Of a stretch of DNA of 64,000 nt, positions 9,077-17,693 are shown in pieces (the first letter of the stretch is position 1; the number at the start of each line of letters is the position of its first letter). A program made the translations under genes and the position numbers. This stretch comes from Flavivirga jejuensis (GTDB taxonomy: Bacteria > Bacteroidota > Bacteroidia > Flavobacteriales > Flavobacteriaceae). Location: positions 992,001 to 1,056,000 of the forward strand of contig NZ_JAUOEL010000001.1 in assembly GCF_030540765.1 (NCBI RefSeq), read 5' to 3'. The notes beneath the pieces are model-generated. The model saw nothing but the letters and a program-made list of their open reading frames with translations. It was not told where the DNA came from and ran no database searches.

Positions 9077-10003
9077 TTAATGGCTTACTTCCAATTCATA
9101 AAATCTAACTTTCGAAAAAGAGCCTTTATCTCTAGATTGAAAATAGTTACCAGCTTTAAAATAGTTTTCAAAAACTCCCCACTTTCTCATGTGAACATTT
9201 TCATAAACTTTAAATTCATTTCCATTTAAAATAATTACCATTTTACCATCAGAAACTTTTACTTCAAGGGTGAATTTTCGAAACCCTACTTCTTCTTTAA
9301 AATTAAAACCTTCGTCATTACCCCAAGCATCTTCATGAAGTATTTCTGGAACCGTAGCATTCAGATTTTTCAATACTTTAGTTTTTATACGGATTTTACC
9401 TTTATCCCAATAAATTTTTAAAATAGGTGGCGCATTATTATCATCTTCTCCTATTAAATCGCGTTGTTCATTTGTTAAACGGCCATGAATTTGCATAATA
9501 ATAGTTCTGTGATACTTTCCATTCGAATCTTTTGTTGAGGCATCCATTGCTATTTTTCCTTTCATGTAAGCGCCTTGCTTAAAAGTCCAATTCACATTGT
9601 TATTTCCAGGCTCCATTTGTTCTCTTAACTCAGACCTTGTATACTTTGTATTTCTAGTTTTAGAATTGGTTGGCATGGCATGAAATACAATAGCACCTTT
9701 AGTAGAATCTATATACATGTATGGCTTAGCAATGTCATTTTTTGCAAAATCAAATATCTCTGGTGGCTCAATTTCATATGGCTTTCCTTCTTCATTAGTA
9801 ACTGGTAAGGTCACTTTCCAGTGGCTTAAATCAATGTTTGGTAACTTGATCTTCTTTTTTTTCTTCTTCTTCTTCTTCTTCTTTTTAATTTCAACTTTCA
9901 CATCCGATTCTGAAACGCTACTTGTCTTTTCTTGGCAAATAGCGTTTGCAGAAATAAAAATTACCCCTGTTAAAAAAAGTAATATTTTTAGGAATCTCTT
10001 CAT
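9077..10003 (-). CDS. Alginate lyase, polysaccharide lyase family 7
   Basis: This exported endo-type alginate lyase cuts polymannuronate/guluronate by beta-elimination. It has all three PL7 motifs: RSELRE at residues 123-128, QIHG at 171-174 (His and Gln of the active site) and YFKAGNYFQ at 281-289. The QIH form is usually linked to guluronate or mixed-link preference. A Sec signal peptide covers about residues 1-23. The Cys after it lacks a good lipobox. Between signal and catalytic domain is a run of 12 lysines (residues 40-51) encoded by AAA/AAG repeats, which is unusual. It is the last gene of the susC-susD-PKD-PKD-PL7 unit. Confidence 0.95.
   Translation of the reverse strand: MKRFLKILLFLTGVIFISANAICQEKTSSVSESDVKVEIKKKKKKKKKKKKIKLPNIDLSHWKVTLPVTNEEGKPYEIEPPEIFDFAKNDIAKPYMYIDSTKGAIVFHAMPTNSKTRNTKYTRSELREQMEPGNNNVNWTFKQGAYMKGKIAMDASTKDSNGKYHRTIIMQIHGRLTNEQRDLIGEDDNNAPPILKIYWDKGKIRIKTKVLKNLNATVPEILHEDAWGNDEGFNFKEEVGFRKFTLEVKVSDGKMVIILNGNEFKVYENVHMRKWGVFENYFKAGNYFQSRDKGSFSKVRFYELEVSH
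9851..9887. repeat. CTT/AAG low-complexity tract inside the PL7 gene
   Basis: A near-perfect trinucleotide tract encodes 12 consecutive lysines in the PL7 linker. It includes a run of eight A (minus strand), so both in-frame length change and frameshift by slippage are possible. Confidence 0.85.
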
Positions 10004-10043
10004 GTTTTTTAATGTACTACTTAAATTATTATTATTATAAATA

Positions 10044-11351
10044 TTACAATCCTGGTGTTTCTATAACGATATCAGTTAGGAACACTTCATTATCTCCAGT
10101 TACTGTATTAGTAGGAACGAAATAGAAAATAACAAATTTCTGATCTGTTGATACTAAAATATCATTTGTGTTTTCACTAACTCTACTTTCAGGAAAGCTA
10201 AATGTAGCATCTGCTGAAAAGCCAAATGAAACTTGTTGCCAACCATCAACAGCATCTGAAACCACTTGTTGGCTAGTTAGTGTTAAAGAGGCTAAATCAT
10301 TATCGCTAGTAGGTTGATCGGATAAAATGTAGAATGTACCTTCTATATTCCCTACAGGAGTAGATTCTGTTCTTACAAATGCAGAAATTGTGTATTCTAC
10401 TCCAGTTTCAACTTCAAATGGCTGATAAGCTCTTTCCCCTGAACTATCAAACTTAAGTGATCTAGCTGAAGTACCACCAGCAGACATAGCATTTGCACCA
10501 GAAGAACTCCCTTTATCTGTTGTTCCACTTCCTCCATTATTAGCAGGCATTGAAACCCAATTTTCTAAATCGTCATTCCTCCAGAAATTAAATGGTGTAT
10601 CTGTACCATCATTAAACATATTATCTGGATCTATAGTCCAAGCATCAACAAGATCATTGTTATTGTTCTCAGAAGTAGGGTAGGTTTGCATGTCAGCATT
10701 TTGTAAAACAGCTGCAAATGTAGGTATCACTATTGGGTCGGGGTCAACAACACTTATTGTTTGTACTAGCGTTGTAGAATCATCAGAATCATTTGTTGCT
10801 GTAAGTGTAACCATGAAATCTCCTGCTTCTGAATACGTTTTTGTAGGCTCAAAATCTGTAGAAGATGTATTGTCACCAAAATCCCAAATATAACTAACTG
10901 CGTTTGTTGTTGAATTTGTGAACGTATAGGTTTGCCAATCATTACTGTCTACTGTAAAAGAGAACCCTACAACTGGAGCATCTGGATTGGTAACTACAAT
11001 TGTTTTTTCAACAGTATCACTGTTTGATGAACCCTGAGAAACTGTAAGCGACACTTTATATGACCCTGCTTGTGGAAACGTATTAGTAGGTTCTGCTTCA
11101 CTAGAAACATTACCGTCACCAAAATCCCACTCATAACTTGTAGTATTCGTAGATCTATCTGTAAAGCTATAGGTTTTATAATCATTAACATCAACAGTTT
11201 CTGTAAAGGCTGCAATTGCAGATGGTGTTATTATAATTGTCTCTTCATTTTCATCATCTTCTGAACATGAAAATGCTAGCACTAATAGCAGTAAAAAAGC
11301 AGCTTTAATAAGTCCTTTTTTACTAAAGTCTTTATTTTTTTTTGTAGCCAT
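10044..11351 (-). CDS. PKD-repeat lipoprotein with C-terminal carbohydrate-binding-like domain
   Basis: This 435-residue surface lipoprotein probably binds alginate at the cell surface. The lipobox is AFSC with Cys 29, followed by acidic residues SEDDENEE that often direct lipoproteins to the surface in Bacteroidota. Two PKD domains follow (about 40-125 and 128-205, with YEWDFGDGN and YIWDFGDN). The C-terminal region (about 215-435) is a beta-rich domain that also appears in the secreted protein at 27081-28112: both share the W(R/N)N-DL-(N/T)W segment, an ARSLKF / TRGLKI-like strand, and a final DNEVF / DDEVF-DI-E strand. No catalytic motif is visible. It lies between the PL7 gene and another PKD gene, downstream of susCD. 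I infer a surface glycan-binding protein. Confidence 0.8.
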   Translation of the reverse strand: MATKKNKDFSKKGLIKAAFLLLLVLAFSCSEDDENEETIIITPSAIAAFTETVDVNDYKTYSFTDRSTNTTSYEWDFGDGNVSSEAEPTNTFPQAGSYKVSLTVSQGSSNSDTVEKTIVVTNPDAPVVGFSFTVDSNDWQTYTFTNSTTNAVSYIWDFGDNTSSTDFEPTKTYSEAGDFMVTLTATNDSDDSTTLVQTISVVDPDPIVIPTFAAVLQNADMQTYPTSENNNNDLVDAWTIDPDNMFNDGTDTPFNFWRNDDLENWVSMPANNGGSGTTDKGSSSGANAMSAGGTSARSLKFDSSGERAYQPFEVETGVEYTISAFVRTESTPVGNIEGTFYILSDQPTSDNDLASLTLTSQQVVSDAVDGWQQVSFGFSADATFSFPESRVSENTNDILVSTDQKFVIFYFVPTNTVTGDNEVFLTDIVIETPGL

Positions 11352-11359
11352 AATATATT

Positions 11360-12280
11360 TTATTCTTTAACTTTATAAAATTCAATTTGAGAAAAATTAC
11401 TCCATGGACTTGTACGTGTATCTCCAGCTTCATTAAACCTTCCAAAGCTGACTAATTTAACATATCTAGCACTTACAGGGGTAGGCAAAATTTTCGTTTG
11501 AAATTCTGCAGTAGCAGCTTGAGAAAGCATAATATCACCAGACTCAGGAACTAATTTTATAAAATCTGAATCTTCTGTACCTGTATTGGAATACCAAAGT
11601 TGATAACCGTAAGGGTCTGATTTAACATCTGTTGTGAATTGAATCACCGTTAAATCAATTGTTTCAGAAAAGTCATAAATAACAAACTCTCCGTCAGATT
11701 TATAGTCTCCATCTAAAATATCACCATCTTGTGCTGTCCAAAGTGTTCCAGCGTTCTTGTCTAATGTATTTGAAGCAAATGCGTCTTTTTCTATTTGATA
11801 AGAAGAGAAACTATGAATAGTAACAGGTTCTCCTGCATCGCCAATATTAACTAAGTCATAAAACAAATCAAGAGCCCCTAAAGGTATACCGTTATCTATA
11901 ATTGTAACAGAATTAATATATTTATCTGTAAGCCCATTAGAATCGTATACTGTTAAAGTTACATCGTAACTTGCACTTACTGGTGGATAAGGATGAGCAT
12001 CTGGTTCAAACTCTGTTGAAGTTTCACTACCATCTCCAAAATCCCAAATAAAACTACTAGCACTACTAGATTCGTTTGCAAAAATGACTTCATTCCAATA
12101 GTCATCTTCTCCAACTGTAGCACCAAAAAATGCTGTTGGTGGTGTTTGGTCTTCTTTAGAATTAGCTTCTGCTAATTCGTATGCATAATCACAAGCGACT
12201 AATGATACTAACATCAATGATAAAATAATGGCTGGTAATACCTTAGCAACCTTTATTTTTATATTATTAATATTTTTCAT
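11360..12280 (-). CDS. PKD plus F5/8-type C (CBM32-like) lipoprotein
   Basis: This is a 306-residue lipoprotein with lipobox SLVAC (Cys 30). One PKD domain (about 45-130, FIWDFGDGSET) is followed by a discoidin or F5/8 type C-like jelly-roll (about 150-303), shown by NTLDKNAGTLWTAQDG, FVIYDFSETIDLTVIQF and the final RYVKLVSFGRFNEAGDTRTSPWSNFSQIEFY. F5/8C domains of this kind (CBM32-like) bind sugars. It has no catalytic residues that I can recognise. Its place directly after susD suggests a surface glycan-binding protein (SusE/F role) for alginate. Confidence 0.82.
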   Translation of the reverse strand: MKNINNIKIKVAKVLPAIILSLMLVSLVACDYAYELAEANSKEDQTPPTAFFGATVGEDDYWNEVIFANESSSASSFIWDFGDGSETSTEFEPDAHPYPPVSASYDVTLTVYDSNGLTDKYINSVTIIDNGIPLGALDLFYDLVNIGDAGEPVTIHSFSSYQIEKDAFASNTLDKNAGTLWTAQDGDILDGDYKSDGEFVIYDFSETIDLTVIQFTTDVKSDPYGYQLWYSNTGTEDSDFIKLVPESGDIMLSQAATAEFQTKILPTPVSARYVKLVSFGRFNEAGDTRTSPWSNFSQIEFYKVKE

Positions 12281-12335
12281 TTTTTCATTTTTTTAAATTA
12301 GAATTATACTTATAAATAGAAACATAAAAGTCCTA

Positions 12336-13781
12336 TTATCTCCAATTAATATTTTGGATTAGAGCTATTTCACCATTACTATTAAGAGGACTTAGATTGA
12401 TTTCTCTTAGCGGTATTGGCAATGTAACTTCAGAAGAATTAAAATCATAACCACTTGCTGCTGCAAAAGCAGATAACACTTCAGTTGCCACACCAAAACG
12501 TTTTAAATCAAACATCCTTTTATTTTCTGAAAAGAATTCATATCTTCTTTCATCAATTAATTCATCTTTAGTTATAGTTGTTACCGCTGTTAAACCAGCT
12601 CTTGTTCTAATTTTATTATAATTGTCTGCCCAAGATCCGGACACGTTAACCTCATTTGATGTTCCCATATTTGCTTCGGCGTATAACATAACCACATCGG
12701 CATACCTTAGTACGATAAAATCTGTACCTGCTTGTTCATCATCAGAACTATTTGTAGTATGTTTTGCTGTTTGATATTTGTCTTCAGAATCATTATCGTC
12801 AATGTTATAAAGTTGACGATTAGTGCCGCCAAAATTTGATAGTTTAGCTTGTAAATCTGTAGTTAAATAATTTACCCCACTTGAATTACCTGTTGCAGCA
12901 AATTCTGCTGAATAATTCTGACTATCGTTTGCAGCATCATTTACAAAACCGATTGAGAAAATAATCTCGCTATTTAATTCGTTTGCTGGATCAAAAATAT
13001 CAGCATAATTATCTAACAATGCATAATTAGAAGCTACTTGATCTAAATGCACTAAAGCTTCTGAATAATCAGCATTATCAATAGTCATATAAACCATTGC
13101 TAAAAACGTATGTGCAGCACTTTTAGAAGCTCTTGATTTATAAGTGTCATCCAACCCTTCGGTAGCATTTAGAAAGTCTTCTATGATTAAGTCATAAATT
13201 TTATTTTCTGAAACTCTTGTATATTGAATGGCCTTTTCTTCTTCTGTTAAAACATGATCTACTAATGGTAAACCTAGATTTTCTACATCTTCACCATACA
13301 TTCTTATCAAGTTAAAATATGCGTATGCCCTTAAAAACCTTGCTTCTGCTTCAATTCGTGTTAAAGATGATGCGTCCTCTAGAGTTTCAACAGCATCTAA
13401 TACCACATTGGCTAAATATATGACTCTATACATACTAGAATAATAATTAGCAGATATACCATTATTAGATTCTACAGAGAAATTTTCAAACTGTCCTGCA
13501 TCAGCAGAATCATTTGCATCTGGAGTTCTAGTATTAGCATTGTCCGATAACATTTCAGTAACATAAAACTCTACTTGAATACCTCTGTTATCATTTAATT
13601 GATTAGAATTAACCCCTTGAAGTGCATCATAAATAGCAATTACTCCTAGTTCTAACTCTTCAGCTGTTTGATAAAAATCTTCTGTTTTTATTGCTGAATC
13701 TGGATCTGGGTCAAGAAAATCTGAACATGAATTAAGTAGGAAACCTAAAAATACGATTATTATATATTTTGAATATTTCAT
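12336..13781 (-). CDS. SusD/RagB-family lipoprotein of the alginate locus
   Basis: The lipobox LLNSC places the lipidated Cys at residue 19, followed by SDFLDPDPDS. SusD features include TEDFYQTAEELELGVIAIYDALQG, the TPR-like LTRIEAEARFLRAYAYFNLIRMYGED and the C-terminal DERRYEFFSENKRMFDLKRFG. At 481 residues it is at the short end of the normal range. It should bind alginate oligosaccharides at the outer face of the adjacent SusC, whose stop codon is 11 bp upstream. Confidence 0.95.
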   Translation of the reverse strand: MKYSKYIIIVFLGFLLNSCSDFLDPDPDSAIKTEDFYQTAEELELGVIAIYDALQGVNSNQLNDNRGIQVEFYVTEMLSDNANTRTPDANDSADAGQFENFSVESNNGISANYYSSMYRVIYLANVVLDAVETLEDASSLTRIEAEARFLRAYAYFNLIRMYGEDVENLGLPLVDHVLTEEEKAIQYTRVSENKIYDLIIEDFLNATEGLDDTYKSRASKSAAHTFLAMVYMTIDNADYSEALVHLDQVASNYALLDNYADIFDPANELNSEIIFSIGFVNDAANDSQNYSAEFAATGNSSGVNYLTTDLQAKLSNFGGTNRQLYNIDDNDSEDKYQTAKHTTNSSDDEQAGTDFIVLRYADVVMLYAEANMGTSNEVNVSGSWADNYNKIRTRAGLTAVTTITKDELIDERRYEFFSENKRMFDLKRFGVATEVLSAFAAASGYDFNSSEVTLPIPLREINLSPLNSNGEIALIQNINWR

Positions 13782-13792
13782 TATATTTTTTT

Positions 13793-16700
13793 TTAAAAAT
13801 CAATATTAACACCTAAAGAAACTGTACTTGTAACAGGAGAACCACCTCGTTGATACCCATATTGTGTTGGGCTTGTTTTATCTAACGCTTCTGGATTCCA
13901 ACCTGTATAATCATCTGAAGTTAAGTACATTAAATTTTGACCTGCTACATAAATCTTAAAATTAGTAATACCTTTTAATTTTGATAAGATACTTTCAGGT
14001 AAACTATAACCAATATTAACATTTCTCAACGCAATATAAGAGGCATCTTGAATGATGCTATTTGTGAAGATTTTCTCCACAACAAACTCATCATCTACTA
14101 CATTAGTATTTACTTCATCAAAGGCCGTATGATTAAACAAATACTGATCTGCAATATTCCTAACTTCAGCGCCATGACTTCCTTGAAACATGAAAGACAA
14201 ACTTAGACCACCGTAATTAAATTCATTCGAGAAACTCCAAATAAGCTCAGGATAAGGATTTCCTAATATAGTTTTATCTTCTTGATCTAAAACACCATCT
14301 CCATTTAAATCCTTTACATATACGACTCCTGTTTCTTGACCTACATGTCTATAAAAATTACTTGAACTAAAATCTTCTATTGGTATTTCTGCATCAACTA
14401 CATAGCCATAAAAAGAAGAAATAGGTTGCCCTACTGAATTGATCCATTCTGTAGGTCTTTTAGGGTCTAAATCTGTTATTTGTCCATCAGAATCTGCAAA
14501 ATCGACTAGTGTGTTTTCATTTGTTGTTAATAAAATGGTAGAATTCCAATTAAATTTTTCTGATCTTACATTTTTAGTTCGTAACTCAAACTCCCAACCT
14601 TCATTCTTAACCTCTCCAATATTCTGCAAAGACTCTGAAAAACCAGTAGTAGAAGAAATAGGGTTGTTTAATAATAATTGATCACTAGTTCTTTGATACC
14701 AATCTACTGAACCTGAAATTCGATTGTTAAATAAACCAAAATCAATACCAGGATTAATTTCAATTAAACGTTCCCATTTTAATTCAAGATTACCAATATT
14801 AACTGGTGCATAACCAGACTGAATAGTGCCATCTTCTACATAACTTACATTTGAAACTAAATCTAAACTTGGGTAGTAATCAACTAATATATTTCCAGTA
14901 CTTAACTGAGATGTACTACCTTGAGCATCTGGATCAACACTTCCCGTATTTAATCTATCGTTACCTGTAACACCATAACTTGCTCTAAATTTTAATTTTG
15001 AAATAATATCACTTTCTTCTAAAAAGGATTCTCTATCAATATTCCATCCGATAGATGCCGATGGAAAGTTACCATATTTAAAGTCTGACCCAAAAATGGA
15101 GCTACCATCTCTTCTTAAACTCAGATTTACTAAATATTTATCGTTATAAGCATAATTAACTCTAGACACATAAGAAACTCCTCTTTTCGTCCATTCAAAC
15201 CCATCTGAATCTGAGGTGATTGAAGCATTTGATAATTGTTGTACTTTATCATTTACTATACCAATTCCTCTGACAAAAGAAAAGAAGTAATTTCTTTTCT
15301 CTATAGAATTTCCTAAAGTTGCACTTATATCATGATTACCAAAACTTTTATTATAGTTGAAGAAATTATCAAAAATGATATATTGATCTCTTTGAGTTAT
15401 TTCGTCAATATACGCGTCTGAAGTTTCTCTACGAGCTAAAGTTCCTAGGTAATCTTTTCGTTGCGTATCTTGAATAGAAACAGATAATGAAGATTTGAAG
15501 TTTAAGTTATCTGTAATTTTGTATTGTCCATATATATTATTAAACAATTTAAATTTGTTATCTGTTCTTTCTCTTTCAGCGATTCTAGCATATGGGTTTT
15601 GATTACTCGAGTTTCCTAAATTACTAGTAAGTTCCTCTTCGTAAATTCCATCACCATCAAGATCTGTAAATTCAAAATGACGCATCTGCGCATAGTCTCC
15701 TACTTGAACATCAGCAAAGGCTCCATTAGGGTCTATATAATTAAGTGTATGTTCTGTATGATAAATAGGTAACCAAGGCATATGTCTTGCAACATTATGT
15801 ATATTCTCAGAAAATCTTTTTCTGATAGTATAACTTGGAGAAAAATTTATTCCTGCAGAAAACTTTTTATTAATTTTAAAATCAATTTTAGCTCTTGCCG
15901 CAAACTTCTCATAATTATCTAACAATAAAACACCTTCATCGTTTGAATAATTAATACTAGTTGCAAATTTGGTTTTATCATTACCTCCTCTTAACGAAAG
16001 GGCATGATTGGTAATAATTCCACTTCCAATAAATACATCTTGCCAACTACGGTCTGTACCTGTTGATAATCCGAATTTAGTATAATCAGATAGTTCAAGC
16101 CCTAAATCTTCTTGTTTTTTTGCCCAGCTAGCTACTGTTTGTCCATATGCATCACTTTTTCTACCTGTTTTTATACCTGTATATGAAGAATAATTTACTT
16201 TTACTTTACCCTCAAGACCAGATTTCATGGTAATCATGATAATACCATTTGAACCTTTCGATCCAAAAATTGATGAAGAGGCGGCATCTTTCAACACTTC
16301 AAATGATTCCACATCATTCATATTTAATGATCCTAGAAAATCTGAATCTACAATAACACCATCTACAACAATAAGTGGTGTAGAATCACCTGCCATAGAA
16401 CCAATACCTCTAATTGTAATAGTTGGAGCGGCTCCAGCTTCTCCATCTGTAGTTTGTATATTAACCCCAGATACTTGGCCAATTAAAGCATCGTCTACTC
16501 TTGATACAGCAATTTGATCTAAATCATCATTTACTACTTTAGAAATAGACCCCGTTAAATGTGATTTTTTCTGAGTACCATAACCTATTACTACAACTTC
16601 ATCTAATTGGCTTACATCTTCAATTAAAGAAACGTTAATAGTTGTTTGTTTGTCAATAATAACTGTTTGAGAGATAAACCCTAAATACGAAAATTGTAAA

Positions 16701-16912
16701 GCACCTCCCACTTTGGCTTTTATTTGATATTTTCCATCAAAATCAGTTGAAACTCCATTAGATGTTCCTACTACAATAACATTTACACCAGGTATGGGAA
16801 TACCATCGGATGCAGAAGTAACAACCCCTTTTAAAACAGTTACGTTTTGCGCAAATAATACACTATTGAAAAACAATACTGCAATTAAGGTTAGCTTATT
16901 TTTTGAATTCAT
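13793..16912 (-). CDS. SusC-family TonB-dependent transporter of the alginate locus
   Basis: This 1039-residue outer-membrane transporter heads the susC-susD-PKD-PKD-PL7 unit. It has a Sec signal peptide (about 1-21, LFAQ), a carboxypeptidase-regulatory-like domain (about 25-105), the motif DEVVVIGYG near 108-116, a plug (DAASSSIFGSKGSNGIIMI) and a barrel ending IDF. I infer import of alginate oligosaccharides. The promoter lies about 370 bp upstream: TTTG at 17310-17307, 19 nt, TATATTTG at 17287-17280. GntR-type half-sites overlap it. The long leader contains a terminator-like hairpin (17145-17172). Confidence 0.96.
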   Translation of the reverse strand: MNSKNKLTLIAVLFFNSVLFAQNVTVLKGVVTSASDGIPIPGVNVIVVGTSNGVSTDFDGKYQIKAKVGGALQFSYLGFISQTVIIDKQTTINVSLIEDVSQLDEVVVIGYGTQKKSHLTGSISKVVNDDLDQIAVSRVDDALIGQVSGVNIQTTDGEAGAAPTITIRGIGSMAGDSTPLIVVDGVIVDSDFLGSLNMNDVESFEVLKDAASSSIFGSKGSNGIIMITMKSGLEGKVKVNYSSYTGIKTGRKSDAYGQTVASWAKKQEDLGLELSDYTKFGLSTGTDRSWQDVFIGSGIITNHALSLRGGNDKTKFATSINYSNDEGVLLLDNYEKFAARAKIDFKINKKFSAGINFSPSYTIRKRFSENIHNVARHMPWLPIYHTEHTLNYIDPNGAFADVQVGDYAQMRHFEFTDLDGDGIYEEELTSNLGNSSNQNPYARIAERERTDNKFKLFNNIYGQYKITDNLNFKSSLSVSIQDTQRKDYLGTLARRETSDAYIDEITQRDQYIIFDNFFNYNKSFGNHDISATLGNSIEKRNYFFSFVRGIGIVNDKVQQLSNASITSDSDGFEWTKRGVSYVSRVNYAYNDKYLVNLSLRRDGSSIFGSDFKYGNFPSASIGWNIDRESFLEESDIISKLKFRASYGVTGNDRLNTGSVDPDAQGSTSQLSTGNILVDYYPSLDLVSNVSYVEDGTIQSGYAPVNIGNLELKWERLIEINPGIDFGLFNNRISGSVDWYQRTSDQLLLNNPISSTTGFSESLQNIGEVKNEGWEFELRTKNVRSEKFNWNSTILLTTNENTLVDFADSDGQITDLDPKRPTEWINSVGQPISSFYGYVVDAEIPIEDFSSSNFYRHVGQETGVVYVKDLNGDGVLDQEDKTILGNPYPELIWSFSNEFNYGGLSLSFMFQGSHGAEVRNIADQYLFNHTAFDEVNTNVVDDEFVVEKIFTNSIIQDASYIALRNVNIGYSLPESILSKLKGITNFKIYVAGQNLMYLTSDDYTGWNPEALDKTSPTQYGYQRGGSPVTSTVSLGVNIDF

Positions 16913-17144
16913 AATAAATAGATTGTTTATTTTTATTTGTTAAAGGGTTTTTAAATTATCAATAACAAGTTGAGATTATTATAAAGCCTCTAAAATTTCT
17001 TTTTTTACTGACTATTTTATTCTTATAAATTGTATTAAAAACATCTGTTCTTATAAAATTTCCGTAATTTTGTGGAACGCATGTTTTATTAAAGTAATAC
17101 ATGTTTTAAGTTTTACTTCCCTCCTAAAAGAAGTGAACGATTTA

Positions 17145-17172
17145 AAAAGGATAGGCGTGCACCTGTCCTTTT
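17145..17172 (-). terminator. Terminator-like hairpin after kdgF and inside the susC leader
   Basis: An 11-bp stem (17145-17155 with 17162-17172, one G-U pair) with loop CGTGCA is flanked by T tracts on both strands. It can terminate the kdgF transcript. It also lies downstream of the susC promoter (17310-17280), so it could act as an attenuator in the susC leader. Confidence 0.65.
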
Positions 17173-17250
17173 TTTTGTACTATTTTTTTATATAAAAATT
17201 ATTATTTTTTTAAAGTATTATACATTGATTTGTAATTTGTTATTATTGAA

Positions 17251-17282
17251 AACCAGATTGGTTTACCAGATTGGTTTTCCAA
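17251..17282. promoter_or_regulatory. Alginate operator at the susC promoter
   Basis: Alternating half-sites ACCA-gat-TGGT-tt-ACCA-gat-TGGT-tt-tCCA run across the 3' edge of the predicted -7 element and the transcription start. The core TGGTTTACCA and the GATTGG extension recur at 20199-20226 and, on the other strand, at 28175-28204. Position over the start site suggests repression by the GntR-family protein encoded at 7882-8592. Confidence 0.75.
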
Positions 17283-17310
17283 ATATATGTCAATTTTTTG
17301 TTAAAACAAA
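17280..17310 (-). promoter_or_regulatory. Bacteroidota promoter of the alginate susC unit
   Basis: On the minus strand, TTTG (17310-17307) and TATATTTG (17287-17280) are separated by 19 nt. This matches the Bacteroidota consensus TTTG / TAnnTTTG. Start of transcription would be near 17273, inside the operator. Confidence 0.7.
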
Positions 17311-17332
17311 TTAATTCTGTTTATTAGTAAAC

Positions 17333-17680
17333 TTATTCCATGAAATCCTCACGGATTGGGCTAAATACATCAATTAGTTTTCCTGCTTTTTTACAAATTG
17401 CACCATGCATCACATGTGGTGGAATGTAAAATGAATCACCAGCTTTCATCATTTTGGTTTCATCTCCAATAGTTAACTCAAACTCGCCACTTACTACATA
17501 GGTTACTTGCGAATGGTAATGCTCATGCATCGGGCCAACGCCACCTTCTGCAAAATTTACATCTACTAGCATGATTTTATCATCATAACCCATTATTTTT
17601 CTTTGAACGCCTTCTCCAACAGTTTCCCATTCCATGTCATCTCCTAATAAAAATTCTTTACTTGCTCCAAATGTTTTCAT
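17333..17680 (-). CDS. kdgF: KdgF-like cupin, unsaturated uronate linearisation
   Basis: This single-domain cupin of 115 residues matches KdgF in length and motifs. KdgF converts 4,5-unsaturated uronate monomers to the linear keto sugar DEH. Metal-binding residues are visible: GPMHEHYHSQVTYV gives His 52, His 54 or 56 and Gln 58, and PPHVMHGA gives His 92. There is no signal peptide, so it acts in the cytoplasm or leaves by an unseen route. It follows the PL17 gene by 13 bp, which fits: PL17 releases the unsaturated monomer and KdgF opens it. Confidence 0.9.
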   Translation of the reverse strand: MKTFGASKEFLLGDDMEWETVGEGVQRKIMGYDDKIMLVDVNFAEGGVGPMHEHYHSQVTYVVSGEFELTIGDETKMMKAGDSFYIPPHVMHGAICKKAGKLIDVFSPIREDFME

Positions 17681-17693
17681 TTTGATTTCTTTT

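Larger units (their letters stand above)
16913..17332. other. susC leader and promoter region
   Basis: No credible gene is seen. The stretch contains, in minus-strand order, the susC promoter (17310-17280), the operator repeats (17282-17251), a hairpin (17172-17145), the shared leader element TTAGGAGGGAAG (17127-17116) and about 200 nt of AT-rich leader. A 47-codon reading frame (17102-16959) in the leader lacks a well-placed ribosome-binding site. Confidence 0.6.

Noticed and set aside
9717-10040. 107-codon plus-strand frame opposite the PL7 gene with a long Phe run
   Set aside because: It is the antisense shadow of the lysine tract and of the PL7 signal region. PL7 motifs prove the minus-strand frame.
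16959-17102. 47-codon reading frame in the susC leader (minus strand)
   Set aside because: AGGAGGG lies about 17 nt upstream, too far for a ribosome-binding site, and the peptide has no recognisable feature. It could be chance in AT-rich DNA.
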